Positions 8,457 through 19,058 of a stretch of DNA of 64,000 bases are shown here, piece after piece. A program made the translations under genes and the position numbers. The stretch spans positions 1,798,001 to 1,862,000 of the forward strand of contig CP114179.1 of the NCBI GenBank assembly GCA_039555135.1. Reading direction: 5' to 3'. Source of the stretch: Phycisphaeraceae bacterium D3-23. Its GTDB lineage: Bacteria; Planctomycetota; Phycisphaerae; Phycisphaerales; Phycisphaeraceae. Every line of letters starts with the position of its first letter. The stretch's first letter is position 1. Below the pieces are notes generated by a model. That model saw only the letters and a list, made by a program, of their open reading frames with translations, was not told the origin of the DNA and made no database searches.

Positions 8457-11159
8457 ATGGCGATGCTGTTACAACCGATCGCGTTCAAGACGGAACGGGC
8501 CGAGTCATCGGTCCCGGCGGCTTTCGAATCCAACACCGCCGCAGACCCGACCCACCTGGCCGTCGTCTCGGGCAATGTCAAGCTCTCCTACGGGCAACTC
8601 AACGCCGCCGCCAACCGCGTCGCGCACGCGCTGCTGGCACAGGGCACGCTGCCCGGCGAGGTCGTCGCGGTCCTCGCCGACCAGGGCCCGCCGCTCATCA
8701 CCGCACAACTCGGCATCCTCAAAGCCGGCGCAGCATTCGTCCCGCTCGACCCGACCTACCCCCAAGAACGCAACGCCTACATGCTCGGCGACACCCGCGC
8801 CGCCGCCCTCATTACCCACACCCAACACCGCGCGCTCGCCCACACTCTGGCAGCCGACGACACCGCGGCCCTGGAGATGGAAGCGCTCAACCCCACACTC
8901 CCCGCAACCAACCCCGGGCTCACGATCCCAGCCGACGCGCTCGCCTACGTCCTCTACACCTCCGGCTCAACGGGCCGACCCAAAGGCGTTATGCAGCCCC
9001 ACCGCTCCGTGCTCCACAACGCCGAAAGGCACCGCGCCTACTTCAACCTCACCCCCGACGATCGCCAGTCACTCGTCTACCCCTGCAGCGTCTACGGCGG
9101 CACACGTGACATCTACAACGCACTGCTCTCGGGCGCATCGCTCCACCACTACCCGCTGCGCGACCTGGGCCACGCCGGGCTCGCCGACTGGCTGCGAGAA
9201 GAGCGCGTGACGATCTTCTGCTCGGTGGTCACCGTCTTCCGACACTTCGCTCGCGGGCTCGTCGGCGGAAACCCCCTGCCCGACATCCGGCTCGTCAAGC
9301 TCGGCGGCGAAGCGCCCTTCGCCACCGACATCGCCCTGTTCCGCCAACACTTCGACAAGCACTGCACCCTGTTCTGCGGGCTGGGCAGCACCGAAGCCGG
9401 CATGGCACGGCAATTCCCCGTGCAGCGCGACACACCCTTCGACGGCCCGGGCGTCCCGCTGGGCTACGAAGTCGACGGCGTCGAAGTCCTGCTGCTCGAT
9501 GAACATCGAAAGCCCGTCCCGGCCGGCGACGTCGGCGAAATCGCGCTACGCAGCCGATACATCACCACCGGCTACTTCGGCCGCGACGACCTCAACGCCG
9601 AAAAGTTCCTGCCCACCGACGACCCCGACACCCGCCTGTTCCTCACCGGCGACCTGGGTGTAATGCACGCCGACGGCCTGCTCATCCACAAAGGCCGAAA
9701 CGACCACCAAATCAAAATCCACGGCAACCGTGTCGAGCTCCTCGAAGTCGAAGCCGCCCTCTCACAGCACCCCGCCCTGCGCGAAGCCCTCGTTGTCGCA
9801 CGGCACAACGACGCGGGCGACCAGCAGCTCGTCGCCTATATCGTGACCCGCGATGGCGACCCGCCCGGCGCCTCCGCGCTACGCGACTTCCTTCGGCCGC
9901 GCCTGCCACGCTTCGCACTCCCCGGCATCTACGTCCCGATGGAAACACTCCCGCAGACGCCCAACGGCAAAGCCAACCGACGCGCGCTGCCCGACCCCTG
10001 CGGCCGATCACTCAGGCCCGGCAATACCTACCTCGAACCCCACACCGAGACCCAGCGCATCCTCTGCGCCCTATACGAACTCGTGCTCGGTGTCGCCCGG
10101 CCCGGTGTGTTGGACAGCTTTTTCGACCTGGGCGGCGATTCGCTCTCCGCGGTGGACCTCCTGCTACGACTCGAAAAACGCTTCGGCACCGCACCCACAC
10201 TCACCGCGTTCTACGCACAGCCCACCGTCCAAGCGATCGCCGACGGGCTGACCGGCGAAGGCAAACCCATCGACCACGACACCGCATCGATCGTCCGGCT
10301 CAACGGCGAAACCGATCGCCCCGCACTATTCGTCTTCGCCGGCAAGGGCGGGTCCGTCATGTGCATGCGCCCTCTCGCGGAGCTGCTCACCGACCGGCAC
10401 GTCGTCGGCGTGCAGTACCCGGGCGTCGCGGACGGCGGCGCAGCACACGACGACATCCCCGCACTCGCCACAGTCATGGCCCGACGCATCCGCAAAGCAC
10501 AGCCCGCCGGCCCATACCACCTCATGGGCTATTCCTTCGGCGGCCTCGCCGCATACGAAACCGCCAGACAGCTCGAAGCCCTCGGCGCATCGGTCGCCTC
10601 CCTCATCATGCTCGACACCGTCGCGCCCGATGCACGCCAACGCAAAACACTACTCAGACGCACAACAATCCACCTCGGCAAACTGAACGCCCCCGGCGGC
10701 ATGCGCTACGCTCTGCAAAAACTCACACGCAAACAACCGACACCACGCAACCCACCACACGCGGCCAACCCCGCAGACCTCACGGGCCGCGACCTCGCCA
10801 CCCCCCGACACGCCCCCGACAACGAGGCCGCCGCACGCTTCATGCGGGCCCTCTACCGGCACGCCCGCGCCTGCGAACGCGCCAGCCATCGCTACCGCCC
10901 GGGCCCCTACCTCGGCCCAATCACCCTCATCCGCTGCGACAAACCGCCCGCCTGGGCCGAGTTCTACGACACGCCCGACGACTACGGCTGGTCCAAACAC
11001 TGCCAACAACCCGTCCAAATCCACAGCACCCCGGGCCACCACCTCAAGCTCTTTGAACACCCGAACGTGGTCGACCTCGCCGACACCCTCCGCAACGCCC
11101 AGTCGCCCCCCGACCCCGCTCCCACCACGCTCGGGAAAACTGCTAACCGCCGTGCGTAG
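8457..11159 (+). CDS. NRPS-like adenylation-carrier-thioesterase protein
   Basis: The 900-residue enzyme has three domains in order. The adenylation domain (about 15-515) shows A3 YTSGSTGRPKG (167-177), A5 CGLGSTEAG (307-315), a hinge and A8 region, and A10 PNGK with Lys505. The carrier domain (about 530-600) has DLGGDSLSAVDLLLRLEKRF, with Ser562 as the phosphopantetheine site. The thioesterase (about 615-880) has GYSFGG with nucleophile Ser693. There is no condensation domain. The A4 region reads SVYGGTRDIYNALLSGASL, so the Asp that holds the alpha-amino group of amino acids in classic NRPS modules is not evident; an aryl, keto or other carboxylic acid is a plausible substrate. No phosphopantetheinyl transferase or tailoring gene adjoins it. 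The ATG at 8457 is chosen because homology starts at once after it. Confidence 0.85.
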   Translation: MAMLLQPIAFKTERAESSVPAAFESNTAADPTHLAVVSGNVKLSYGQLNAAANRVAHALLAQGTLPGEVVAVLADQGPPLITAQLGILKAGAAFVPLDPTYPQERNAYMLGDTRAAALITHTQHRALAHTLAADDTAALEMEALNPTLPATNPGLTIPADALAYVLYTSGSTGRPKGVMQPHRSVLHNAERHRAYFNLTPDDRQSLVYPCSVYGGTRDIYNALLSGASLHHYPLRDLGHAGLADWLREERVTIFCSVVTVFRHFARGLVGGNPLPDIRLVKLGGEAPFATDIALFRQHFDKHCTLFCGLGSTEAGMARQFPVQRDTPFDGPGVPLGYEVDGVEVLLLDEHRKPVPAGDVGEIALRSRYITTGYFGRDDLNAEKFLPTDDPDTRLFLTGDLGVMHADGLLIHKGRNDHQIKIHGNRVELLEVEAALSQHPALREALVVARHNDAGDQQLVAYIVTRDGDPPGASALRDFLRPRLPRFALPGIYVPMETLPQTPNGKANRRALPDPCGRSLRPGNTYLEPHTETQRILCALYELVLGVARPGVLDSFFDLGGDSLSAVDLLLRLEKRFGTAPTLTAFYAQPTVQAIADGLTGEGKPIDHDTASIVRLNGETDRPALFVFAGKGGSVMCMRPLAELLTDRHVVGVQYPGVADGGAAHDDIPALATVMARRIRKAQPAGPYHLMGYSFGGLAAYETARQLEALGASVASLIMLDTVAPDARQRKTLLRRTTIHLGKLNAPGGMRYALQKLTRKQPTPRNPPHAANPADLTGRDLATPRHAPDNEAAARFMRALYRHARACERASHRYRPGPYLGPITLIRCDKPPAWAEFYDTPDDYGWSKHCQQPVQIHSTPGHHLKLFEHPNVVDLADTLRNAQSPPDPAPTTLGKTANRRA

Positions 11160-11298
11160 CCGCTCATCGATCGGGCCCCGCCCCCGCCCCCTCTCCCGCA
11201 AAAGCCACTTCTCCGCGCGCGTGCCCAGCCCATCCGCGTAGTCGGCTCCGATGTGCGTGCGCAAGCAAGACCCCCGAGGGCCCGCGGCAGGTCTCTGA
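11160..11298. other. Gene-free interval
   Basis: The interval between the NRPS-like gene and the beta-helix gene. It is C-rich with no clear hairpin or gene. The downstream -10-like box lies at its right edge. Confidence 0.5.
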
Positions 11299-11304
11299 TA
11301 TTCT
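11299..11304 (+). promoter_or_regulatory. Predicted -10 box for leaderless transcript
   Basis: TATTCT lies exactly six bases (GGTTGG) before the ATG at 11311. It argues for the longer of two possible starts of the beta-helix gene. Confidence 0.5.
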
Positions 11305-11310
11305 GGTTGG

Positions 11311-13290
11311 ATGCCGACGAGCCCGCCCCCTACCCAACCGTCTCGCCCCGCAACTCCTGCCCTGACGCTTGTGATGCGACTGGCATGCCTCTGCGCATCG
11401 CTCTGCTGCACGCTGCCCGCACTGGCCCAGCGCACGATCCACGTCCCGCGCGACCTGCCGACGATCCAGCAGGCCGTCGACGAGGCCTCGACCGGCGACA
11501 CGGTGGTCGTCGCGGCGGGGACCTACAACGGGTCGATCCACTTCCACAACAAACACATCACCCTCATCAGCGAAGACGGCGCCGAAAACACAACACTGAC
11601 CCACGAGGGCCGCGTGGTCGAGATGGGGCCCCTGGGCGTACTCGCCGGGTTCACAATCACCTGCCCGCCGGGGGGCGCAGTGAAGACGAACGGAAACGGG
11701 TCGATCGTCGAGGACTGCATCTTCGAGGGCAACGGTGTCCGCAACAGCCGGGGCACCTCCTGCCTGGGCGGGATGGGCTCGCCCATCGTCCGCCGCAACA
11801 TCTTCCGGTACAACGGTGGCCCGCTCGCCTGGGGCAGCAACGTGCTGGGCTTCTCAAACTCGAGCTCGCCCCGCATCGAAAACAACCTGTTCCACGACAA
11901 CACCACAATGTGCATCGACCTGCAGCTGCCCCAAGACACCAACGCCGTCGCCATCAACAACACCATCGTCAACTGCGGCGGCGGGATCGCGGCCGGGGCC
12001 TACGTCGCCAACAACATCATTGTCGGCTGCACCGTCGCCTGCAAACGCCACAACAACATGCCCAAAGACTGGGTCTTCGAAAACAACCTCCTCTACGACA
12101 ACGATGAGGACTACGGCCTGGACCAGCGGTTCAACGAAGGCGTCGAGCGCAATACCTTCCGCGGCGAGCCACGCTTCGTCGATCCCGAGGCCCATGACTA
12201 CCGGCTGCAGCTCCTGTCGGCGGGCATCGACCTGGGGGCCGACCGACGTGCACCGGATGAGGACCTGTTGGGCGCGACCCGCCCCGCCCCGATCGCCGAG
12301 GGCGAGCCGCTCCTCTACGACATCGGGGCCTACGAGTACGTCCCCGAGGGCTACACGCCGCCCGAGTCGATCGCGGCCCCGCGCCCGGGCCAGCGTACGG
12401 GACACTTCGTCCTGATCCAGGCCCGCTGGGGGCGCGGCTCGGTCTGGGCCGACGTCAGCGAACCCGTACTCGACCACCTCGACGAACGCGGACTCGACAT
12501 CCACGCCGACACCCGACGCGTCGAGACCGACCCGGCCCCCGGCAAGCCCAAGACCCTCGTCCTCCACTACCGCATCGGCACCCGCGCGTACTTCCGCGTC
12601 TACGAACAGGGCGAACGCGGGCGGATCAACTTCTCAATCCCGCCCGCCGACGCCCCGCCCGGCCAAGACATCGTCATCCTCGAGGCGTCCTACGGCGCGA
12701 GCACTTTCGTCGCCGACCGCACCGACTGGCTCGCCGAGGTCGTCGCCGCCGGCCAGGCGTCGCTCACGGTCAGCCCCGAGACCGTCTTCATCGACCCCGC
12801 GCCGGGCCGGCAGAAAATCCTCACCGTCGCCTACCTCTACCAAGGCCGATACCTCACCGCCGCCGTCGGCGACGGGCAAACGCTCCATCTCAACCCAAGC
12901 GCCCCGGGCCGTGTCACAAATGCAGAGATCAATGACCCCGTGCCAAGCCCAGGCCCACGGCAAACAGGCATCGACGACGCCCACGCGACGGACCGCCACC
13001 AGAACCCACCCCCGTTCCAGAGCGTCACGGAAAACCTGCACACCGACCCCCAAGCCACAAACCCGTCGGGCCTCACCATCGAGCGGCAAAACCCCAACGC
13101 CCCGCCGACCCCCGCCACCGAGTCCAAACCCCTCGTCCCGGCCGCCACCGTCAACACCGCCCTATGGGTCGGCGTCGGCCTCGTCGTCCTCATCATCACC
13201 CTCGTCGCCGGCCTGCTGATCGTGATCCTGCTCATGGACCGTACGAGCAAGCGCGGCGAGGCCCGCGACGTCGGTGAAGTCATCGACTAA
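11311..13290 (+). CDS. Exported beta-helix protein with two DUF3395-like domains and a C-terminal membrane anchor
   Basis: The 659-residue product has a signal peptide (MRLACLCASLCCTLPALAQ at 22-40, after a 21-residue leader). A right-handed parallel beta-helix of the pectin-lyase/NosD type follows (about 41-345): TIHVPRDLPTIQQAVDEAST is the classic first coil. Residues about 367-540 hold two tandem copies of a 75-residue unit, each ending in D-P-A-P-G-(K/R)-x-K-x-L-x-(L/V)-x-Y; I recognise this as like the C-terminal domain of DNAJC11 (DUF3395). A low-complexity linker and one strong membrane helix (ALWVGVGLVVLIITLVAGLL) follow, with a charged tail. An alternative start is the ATG at 11374, directly at the signal peptide. 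A surface protein, possibly carbohydrate-binding, is likely; no enzymatic motif is seen. Confidence 0.75.
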   Translation: MPTSPPPTQPSRPATPALTLVMRLACLCASLCCTLPALAQRTIHVPRDLPTIQQAVDEASTGDTVVVAAGTYNGSIHFHNKHITLISEDGAENTTLTHEGRVVEMGPLGVLAGFTITCPPGGAVKTNGNGSIVEDCIFEGNGVRNSRGTSCLGGMGSPIVRRNIFRYNGGPLAWGSNVLGFSNSSSPRIENNLFHDNTTMCIDLQLPQDTNAVAINNTIVNCGGGIAAGAYVANNIIVGCTVACKRHNNMPKDWVFENNLLYDNDEDYGLDQRFNEGVERNTFRGEPRFVDPEAHDYRLQLLSAGIDLGADRRAPDEDLLGATRPAPIAEGEPLLYDIGAYEYVPEGYTPPESIAAPRPGQRTGHFVLIQARWGRGSVWADVSEPVLDHLDERGLDIHADTRRVETDPAPGKPKTLVLHYRIGTRAYFRVYEQGERGRINFSIPPADAPPGQDIVILEASYGASTFVADRTDWLAEVVAAGQASLTVSPETVFIDPAPGRQKILTVAYLYQGRYLTAAVGDGQTLHLNPSAPGRVTNAEINDPVPSPGPRQTGIDDAHATDRHQNPPPFQSVTENLHTDPQATNPSGLTIERQNPNAPPTPATESKPLVPAATVNTALWVGVGLVVLIITLVAGLLIVILLMDRTSKRGEARDVGEVID

Positions 13291-13499
13291 TCATCCGGTG
13301 CCCGCGTCGAGTCCGCGAGCCCCCGGTAAGGGACGCATACGACTTCGTGTTGTTGTGAGCCCCCAAGGTGACTGCGATACGTTCTGCGGGGTCGTACGCA
13401 GACTCACTCCACCCCGGGCACCAACCGCGCGCACGAGGCGATGTCGTTGAGAGTCCTGCCCGCTGAAGCGGGCAGGCCAAGTTGGTTTTCCGATGGGAC
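13291..13499. other. Intergenic region with degenerate repeat arms
   Basis: The space between two convergent genes. It holds degenerate R1-like arms (GTCGAGTCCGCGAGC near 13303 and GACTCACTCCACCCCGGGCA near 13402) and a strong hairpin near 13455. No gene is seen. Confidence 0.5.
13455..13476. terminator. Bidirectional hairpin between convergent genes
   Basis: CCTGCCCGCT and AGCGGGCAGG form a perfect ten-pair stem with a minimal loop. It lies 24 bases beyond the glmS stop and 165 beyond the beta-helix gene stop. TTGGTTTTC follows on the plus strand, which may serve as a weak U-tract. Confidence 0.5.
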
Positions 13500-15350
<1,851 letters not shown>

Positions 15351-15498
15351 AGAGAGTCACTCCTTCGGGGCTATTGTAGCCCGGCCCGATCCGTTTCCGC
15401 GACCCACCGACGCGACCCACGCGACCGCCGGCCGCGCGGCAAGCCGCGGTTGTCTACAATCATCGGCTCGATCGCACCCCCGTTTCGGCCCCACCCGC

Positions 15499-16323
15499 AT
15501 GAATAACACCCCCGCGACCCCCGCCCCACGCGACGCGACCCACGCCCCGGCCCCCCTCTGGCCCGCGATGTGGGCGGTCTGGTCACGCGAGATGGTCCGC
15601 TTCGCCCGGCAGCGCTCGCGCGTCATCGGCGCGCTCGTCACCCCCCTGCTCTTCTGGGTCTTGCTCGGTTTCGGCGCCGACCGCGCGTTCGATGCGGGTG
15701 GCTCGGGCAACGACGTCGGCTACCTCGCCTACTTCTTCCCCGGCGCGCTGGTGATGATCCTCCTGTTCACCGCGATCTTCTCGACCATCAGCGTTATCGA
15801 AGACCGGCGCGAAGGGTTCTTGCAGGGCGTCCTAGTCAGCCCCGCGCCGCGCGTCGCGGTCGTGCTAGGCAAGGTGATGGGCGGTGCGTCGATCGCGACG
15901 GCGCAGGGGCTGGTGTTCCTGCTGCTGTTCCCGCTGGTGTCGGACGACTGGCCGGGGCTGGGGATGTACCTCGCCGCGGCGGCGTTTATGCCGGTGGTCG
16001 CGATCGGGCTGACGGGGCTGGGGCTGGTGCTTGCTTGGCCGATGGATTCGACGGCGGGGTACCACGCGATGATGAACATCCTGCTCATGCCGATGTGGTT
16101 TCTGAGCGGCGCCGTCTTCCCGGTCGAGACCGCGCCGGGGTGGATGCGTATCGTGATGGCGGCGAACCCGTTGACGTACGGCCACCAAACGCTGGCGGGC
16201 CTGCTGCTCGGCGACGGCGCGGGCGAAACGCTCCTGCCGCTGTGGGCCTGCGCGGCGATCGCGGTGGGCTTCGCGCTGCTGATGATCGGCTGGGCGACCC
16301 GGCTGGCGAGCAAGCCGGCGTGA
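15499..16323 (+). CDS. ABC-2 type transporter permease
   Basis: The 274-residue protein has about six membrane helices and the pattern of DrrB/NodJ-like ABC-2 permeases: WSREMVRFARQRSRVIGALVTPLLFW at the N-terminus, VLVSPAPRVAVVLGKVMGG in the cytoplasmic loop, and PMWFLSGAVFPVETAPGWMR before the last helices. It would form the membrane channel of an exporter with a separate ATPase. No ATP-binding subunit gene is next to it: glmS is upstream and divergent, and a SCO protein gene is downstream. The ATG at 15499 is preceded by a TACAAT box at 15455-15460 and a 38-base leader; the longer upstream frame is non-homologous. Confidence 0.88.
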   Translation: MNNTPATPAPRDATHAPAPLWPAMWAVWSREMVRFARQRSRVIGALVTPLLFWVLLGFGADRAFDAGGSGNDVGYLAYFFPGALVMILLFTAIFSTISVIEDRREGFLQGVLVSPAPRVAVVLGKVMGGASIATAQGLVFLLLFPLVSDDWPGLGMYLAAAAFMPVVAIGLTGLGLVLAWPMDSTAGYHAMMNILLMPMWFLSGAVFPVETAPGWMRIVMAANPLTYGHQTLAGLLLGDGAGETLLPLWACAAIAVGFALLMIGWATRLASKPA

Positions 16324-16331
16324 GAAACAGA

Positions 16332-16440
16332 TAGGGGCCAAGGGGTCAGGGGCCGAGGGGCCAAGTAGTCGAAACGAACGCCCCCCTGCCTTCCCACTCG
16401 GCCCCTCGACCCCTTAGCCCCTCGACCCCTTCCCCCACCC
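16332..16440. repeat. R3 palindromic repeat (C-rich/G-rich arms), copy A
   Basis: The left arm is G-rich (AGGGGCCAAGGGGTCAGGGG...), the right arm is its C-rich complement (CCCCTCGACCCCTTAGCCCC...), and the loop is about 35 bases. It fills the space from just after the permease stop to one base before the SCO start codon. Related copies are at 21963 and 33391, and half copies at about 49278 and 57592. Confidence 0.85.
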
Positions 16441-16441
16441 C

Positions 16442-17110
16442 ATGACCAAGCACCTGCTCAACCTGCCGGTCGTCCTCGCGGCCGTGTTCTGCCTCGCGGC
16501 GTGCGTCGTGATCACCGCGGTCGCGTTCCAGCCCGGGCCGACCAAGCTCCTCGACGGCGAGCCGATCCCCGCGCCCGACTTCGCGGTCACCGACCACGCC
16601 GGCAACACCGTCACACGCGCGGACTTGCTGGGCGAGGTCTGGGTCTGCGACTTCTTCCTCACCCGCTGCACCGGCGTGTGCCCGCTGCTGGGCCAGAGCA
16701 TGTCTGACCTGGCGCAAGAGCTCCAAACTACCCGCGCGCTGCGCGATGTAAAACTCATCAGCTTCAGCGTCGACCCCGAGCACGATCGGCCCGACGTCCT
16801 CGCCGACTACCGCGCAAGCTGGAAGCCGACGTGGTCGCGCGGCAGCGACGCGCGGTGGGGCGCGATCGAGTCGCGCTGGCGTCACACCACCGCCGAGGAC
16901 CAGCAGGCCTTCTGGCAGACCGTCACCGGCGGGTTCAAGCTCACCGTCGGCCCCAGCGCCGACCCCGATGCCGAAGGCACCCCGATCTCGCACAGCAGCA
17001 AGCTCGTCCTCGTCGACCGGGCCGGCAACATCCGCGGCTACTACGACGGGCTCAACCCCGACGACATGGCAGCGCTGGTCGCCGACCTCAAGCGCGTGGT
17101 GGCGGAGTAG
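16442..17110 (+). CDS. SCO1/SenC family copper chaperone
   Basis: This is a 222-residue membrane-anchored thioredoxin-fold protein. Residues about 8-28 form the anchor. The copper-binding CxxxC is Cys76-T-G-V-Cys80 (FFLTRCTGVCPLLG), and the distal His ligand is in the TPISHSSKLVLVD segment. SCO proteins deliver copper to the CuA site of cytochrome c oxidase subunit II on the outer side of the membrane. It follows the ABC-2 permease on the same strand. A second SCO gene lies within the oxidase operon at 58119, about 41 kb away. The start codon abuts the R3 repeat and no ribosome binding site is visible. Confidence 0.92.
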   Translation: MTKHLLNLPVVLAAVFCLAACVVITAVAFQPGPTKLLDGEPIPAPDFAVTDHAGNTVTRADLLGEVWVCDFFLTRCTGVCPLLGQSMSDLAQELQTTRALRDVKLISFSVDPEHDRPDVLADYRASWKPTWSRGSDARWGAIESRWRHTTAEDQQAFWQTVTGGFKLTVGPSADPDAEGTPISHSSKLVLVDRAGNIRGYYDGLNPDDMAALVADLKRVVAE

Positions 17111-17114
17111 TTTT

Positions 17115-17268
17115 GGATTGGGGTCTGGGGTTTAGGGTCTAGGGTCTGGGCACCAGCGCGCGACATTCCGCAACGATGAAACGCATACGGCAACTCCACT
17201 ACTTTCACGATCCAAACTTCGTCCTTCAATGCACCAGCCCAGACCCTAAACCCTAGACCCCAGACTCT
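17115..17268. repeat. R4 palindromic repeat (GGTCTGGGG / CCCCAGACC arms)
   Basis: The left arm 17117-17146 (GGGGTCTGGGGTTTAGGGTC...) and right arm 17240-17268 (CCCAGACCCTAAACCCTAGA...) are reverse complements around a 90-base loop. The element runs from just after the SCO stop to the next ATG. Half copies with the same wording precede the starts of actC (52855) and the subunit II gene (59115). Confidence 0.8.
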
Positions 17269-18174
17269 ATGAACGCCCCCAACCCCAACCAGTTCGACAC
17301 GCCCAGCCCCGAGCGGCTGGCCAAGCACCTCGCGGACCACCCGCCGGTGATGGCGCGTTCGGTGCGCGGGTGGGTGCTCATGGTGATGGCGGCGGGGCTG
17401 ATGCTGGCGATGCTCGTGTCGGCGGTGCTGCCGATGCTTAGCGTCCTGCTGCTGCTCGCGCCGCTCGGGCTCCTGTGGTTCTTGGCCAACCGCGCGCAGC
17501 GGGCGCGTGAGCTGCACCAGCGCGTCGGCCGGGTCTGGGAACTCGCCATGCTGCGTGAGCACCGCGAAGCGCTACGCCGGGCATGGACCCTGCTCCCGCA
17601 GGTCCGCCAGCACGCCGACCTGCACCTGCGCTGCGTCGCCGTCATCGGCCACACCCTCGACGACCTCGCGCAGTACGACAGCGCCATCGTCGCATTCGAC
17701 TACCTCCTCGACCGCCTGCCCCCCACCCACCCGATGGCGCTGCAGACCGGCGTGCAGCGTGCCAACGCCGCGCTCTGCGACGACCAACTCGCCGACGCCG
17801 ACGACGCCCTACGCAAACTCCGCGGCAGCATCGAGCAGCTCCCGCCGGGACCGATCCCCGCCGGCTACCAGCTCGCCAAGCTCGTCCAGGACGTCCGCAC
17901 CGGACACTTCGCCGAGGCCGCCCAGCACGCCGACGACACCGCCAGCAAGCTCCAGCCCCTCGGCGTCCACGCGGGCTACGGCTACGGGCTCCTCGCCTAC
18001 TGCCAGCACCAGCTCGCCCTGCGCAACGACGACGTACCCGCCGCCGCGCAGCAACAGCATGCCGCTAAACAACACTGGCACAACGCCACCCTGCTGATCC
18101 CCCCCGCCGCACTCGCCCACCGCTACCGCGAGCTGGGCGCACTCATCCCCACCGGCCCGGCCGACACCGCGTGA
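17269..18174 (+). CDS. Hypothetical membrane protein with TPR-like C-terminus (first of a pair)
   Basis: The 301-residue protein has two adjacent membrane helices (about residues 36-75, WVLMVMAAGLMLAMLVSAVL and MLSVLLLLAPLGLLWFL) followed by a helical cytoplasmic part. Its pattern of paired helices (LREHREALRRAWTLLPQVRQ, LDDLAQYDSAIVAFDYLLDR) is TPR-like. I do not recognise a named family. The next gene overlaps its stop and has the same architecture and a similar length, so the two look like an ancient tandem duplication working together. Protein-protein scaffolding at the membrane is a reasonable guess, possibly tied to the SCO protein just upstream, but this is inference only. Confidence 0.75.
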   Translation: MNAPNPNQFDTPSPERLAKHLADHPPVMARSVRGWVLMVMAAGLMLAMLVSAVLPMLSVLLLLAPLGLLWFLANRAQRARELHQRVGRVWELAMLREHREALRRAWTLLPQVRQHADLHLRCVAVIGHTLDDLAQYDSAIVAFDYLLDRLPPTHPMALQTGVQRANAALCDDQLADADDALRKLRGSIEQLPPGPIPAGYQLAKLVQDVRTGHFAEAAQHADDTASKLQPLGVHAGYGYGLLAYCQHQLALRNDDVPAAAQQQHAAKQHWHNATLLIPPAALAHRYRELGALIPTGPADTA

Positions 18175-19058
18175 ACAAAACCCCCACCCAGCCCGAACCC
18201 ATCCTCCGACCGTTCGACCCGCACGCGTTTCGCCGCCAACTCACGCGCGCCGCGATCGTCCACCGGGTCGCCGTCGGCTTCACCTTCGCCGCGCTCGCCG
18301 CCGTCCTGCTGCTGCCCCTGCTCTTCCTCCCCGAAACGCAGCAGGCCCCCATCGCCCTGCTCGCCATGTTCCTCATCCCCGCGATCTGGCTACCCATCAC
18401 GCTCACCACCCAGCGCGTCGCGCGCACCCTCCCGCAAATCGGCGCGGCGATCACCACCGACCCCGAACGCGCCGAGCGCCTCATCGCCGACGCACTCAAA
18501 CGCAAGCCCGTCATGGCCTGGGGACGCCTGCTCACCTACCACCGCCTCGCCGCGCTTCGCCATCAGCAGCACAACTTTGATGAGACCGCCGACATCTGCC
18601 AGAACATCCTCAGCCAGCCACTCACCGGCCCCGCCGCGGCCGCGCGGCCGTCACTGCTGCTCATGCTCACCGAGGCACACCTCGCGCGGGGCAACCTTGT
18701 CGGGGCATACCACACACTCAGCGAACTCCACCGCACCCGCCTCGGGCTCGCCGGCGCGATGCAGCGGCTCGCGCTCCAGACCCGCTACGCCCTCAAGGCC
18801 GGGGCGTACGAACACGCCCTGGACCACGGCCGCGAAAAGATGCAGCTCGCCGAACTCATGCCCCCGCCCCAGTGCGGCGCGATGCACGCCATGCTCGCCG
18901 ACGCTGCGAAAAAAACCGGCCGCGACAAACTCGCAAGCTGGCTCTGGGAACGCGCAAAACTCATCAGCCCGCCCCACCTCCTCGACCAGCTCCAACAAGG
19001 CGCGTTCGACGTCGACGTCGTCGCGGCAGACGAAACAACACAAGATGTATCCGCGTAG
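18171..19058 (+). CDS. Hypothetical membrane protein with TPR-like C-terminus (second of a pair)
   Basis: The 295-residue protein starts with GTG overlapping the previous stop (GTGA), the usual sign of translational coupling. Two membrane helices lie at about 33-82 (VGFTFAALAAVLLLPLLFL and IALLAMFLIPAIWLPITL), then a helical domain with TPR-like pairs (ERAERLIADALKRKPVMAWG, DETADICQNILSQPL, LLLMLTEAHLARGNLVGAYH). It resembles its upstream partner in layout. Its TAG stop (19056-19058) is the TAG inside the first bases (GTAGGG) of an R1 repeat, so the repeat defines the C-terminus. Function is unknown. Confidence 0.75.
   Translation: MNKTPTQPEPILRPFDPHAFRRQLTRAAIVHRVAVGFTFAALAAVLLLPLLFLPETQQAPIALLAMFLIPAIWLPITLTTQRVARTLPQIGAAITTDPERAERLIADALKRKPVMAWGRLLTYHRLAALRHQQHNFDETADICQNILSQPLTGPAAAARPSLLLMLTEAHLARGNLVGAYHTLSELHRTRLGLAGAMQRLALQTRYALKAGAYEHALDHGREKMQLAELMPPPQCGAMHAMLADAAKKTGRDKLASWLWERAKLISPPHLLDQLQQGAFDVDVVAADETTQDVSA

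Noticed and set aside
15351-15372. glmS ribozyme in the glmS leader
   Set aside because: The leader between the TACAAT box and the ATG is only about 22 bases, too short for the ribozyme.
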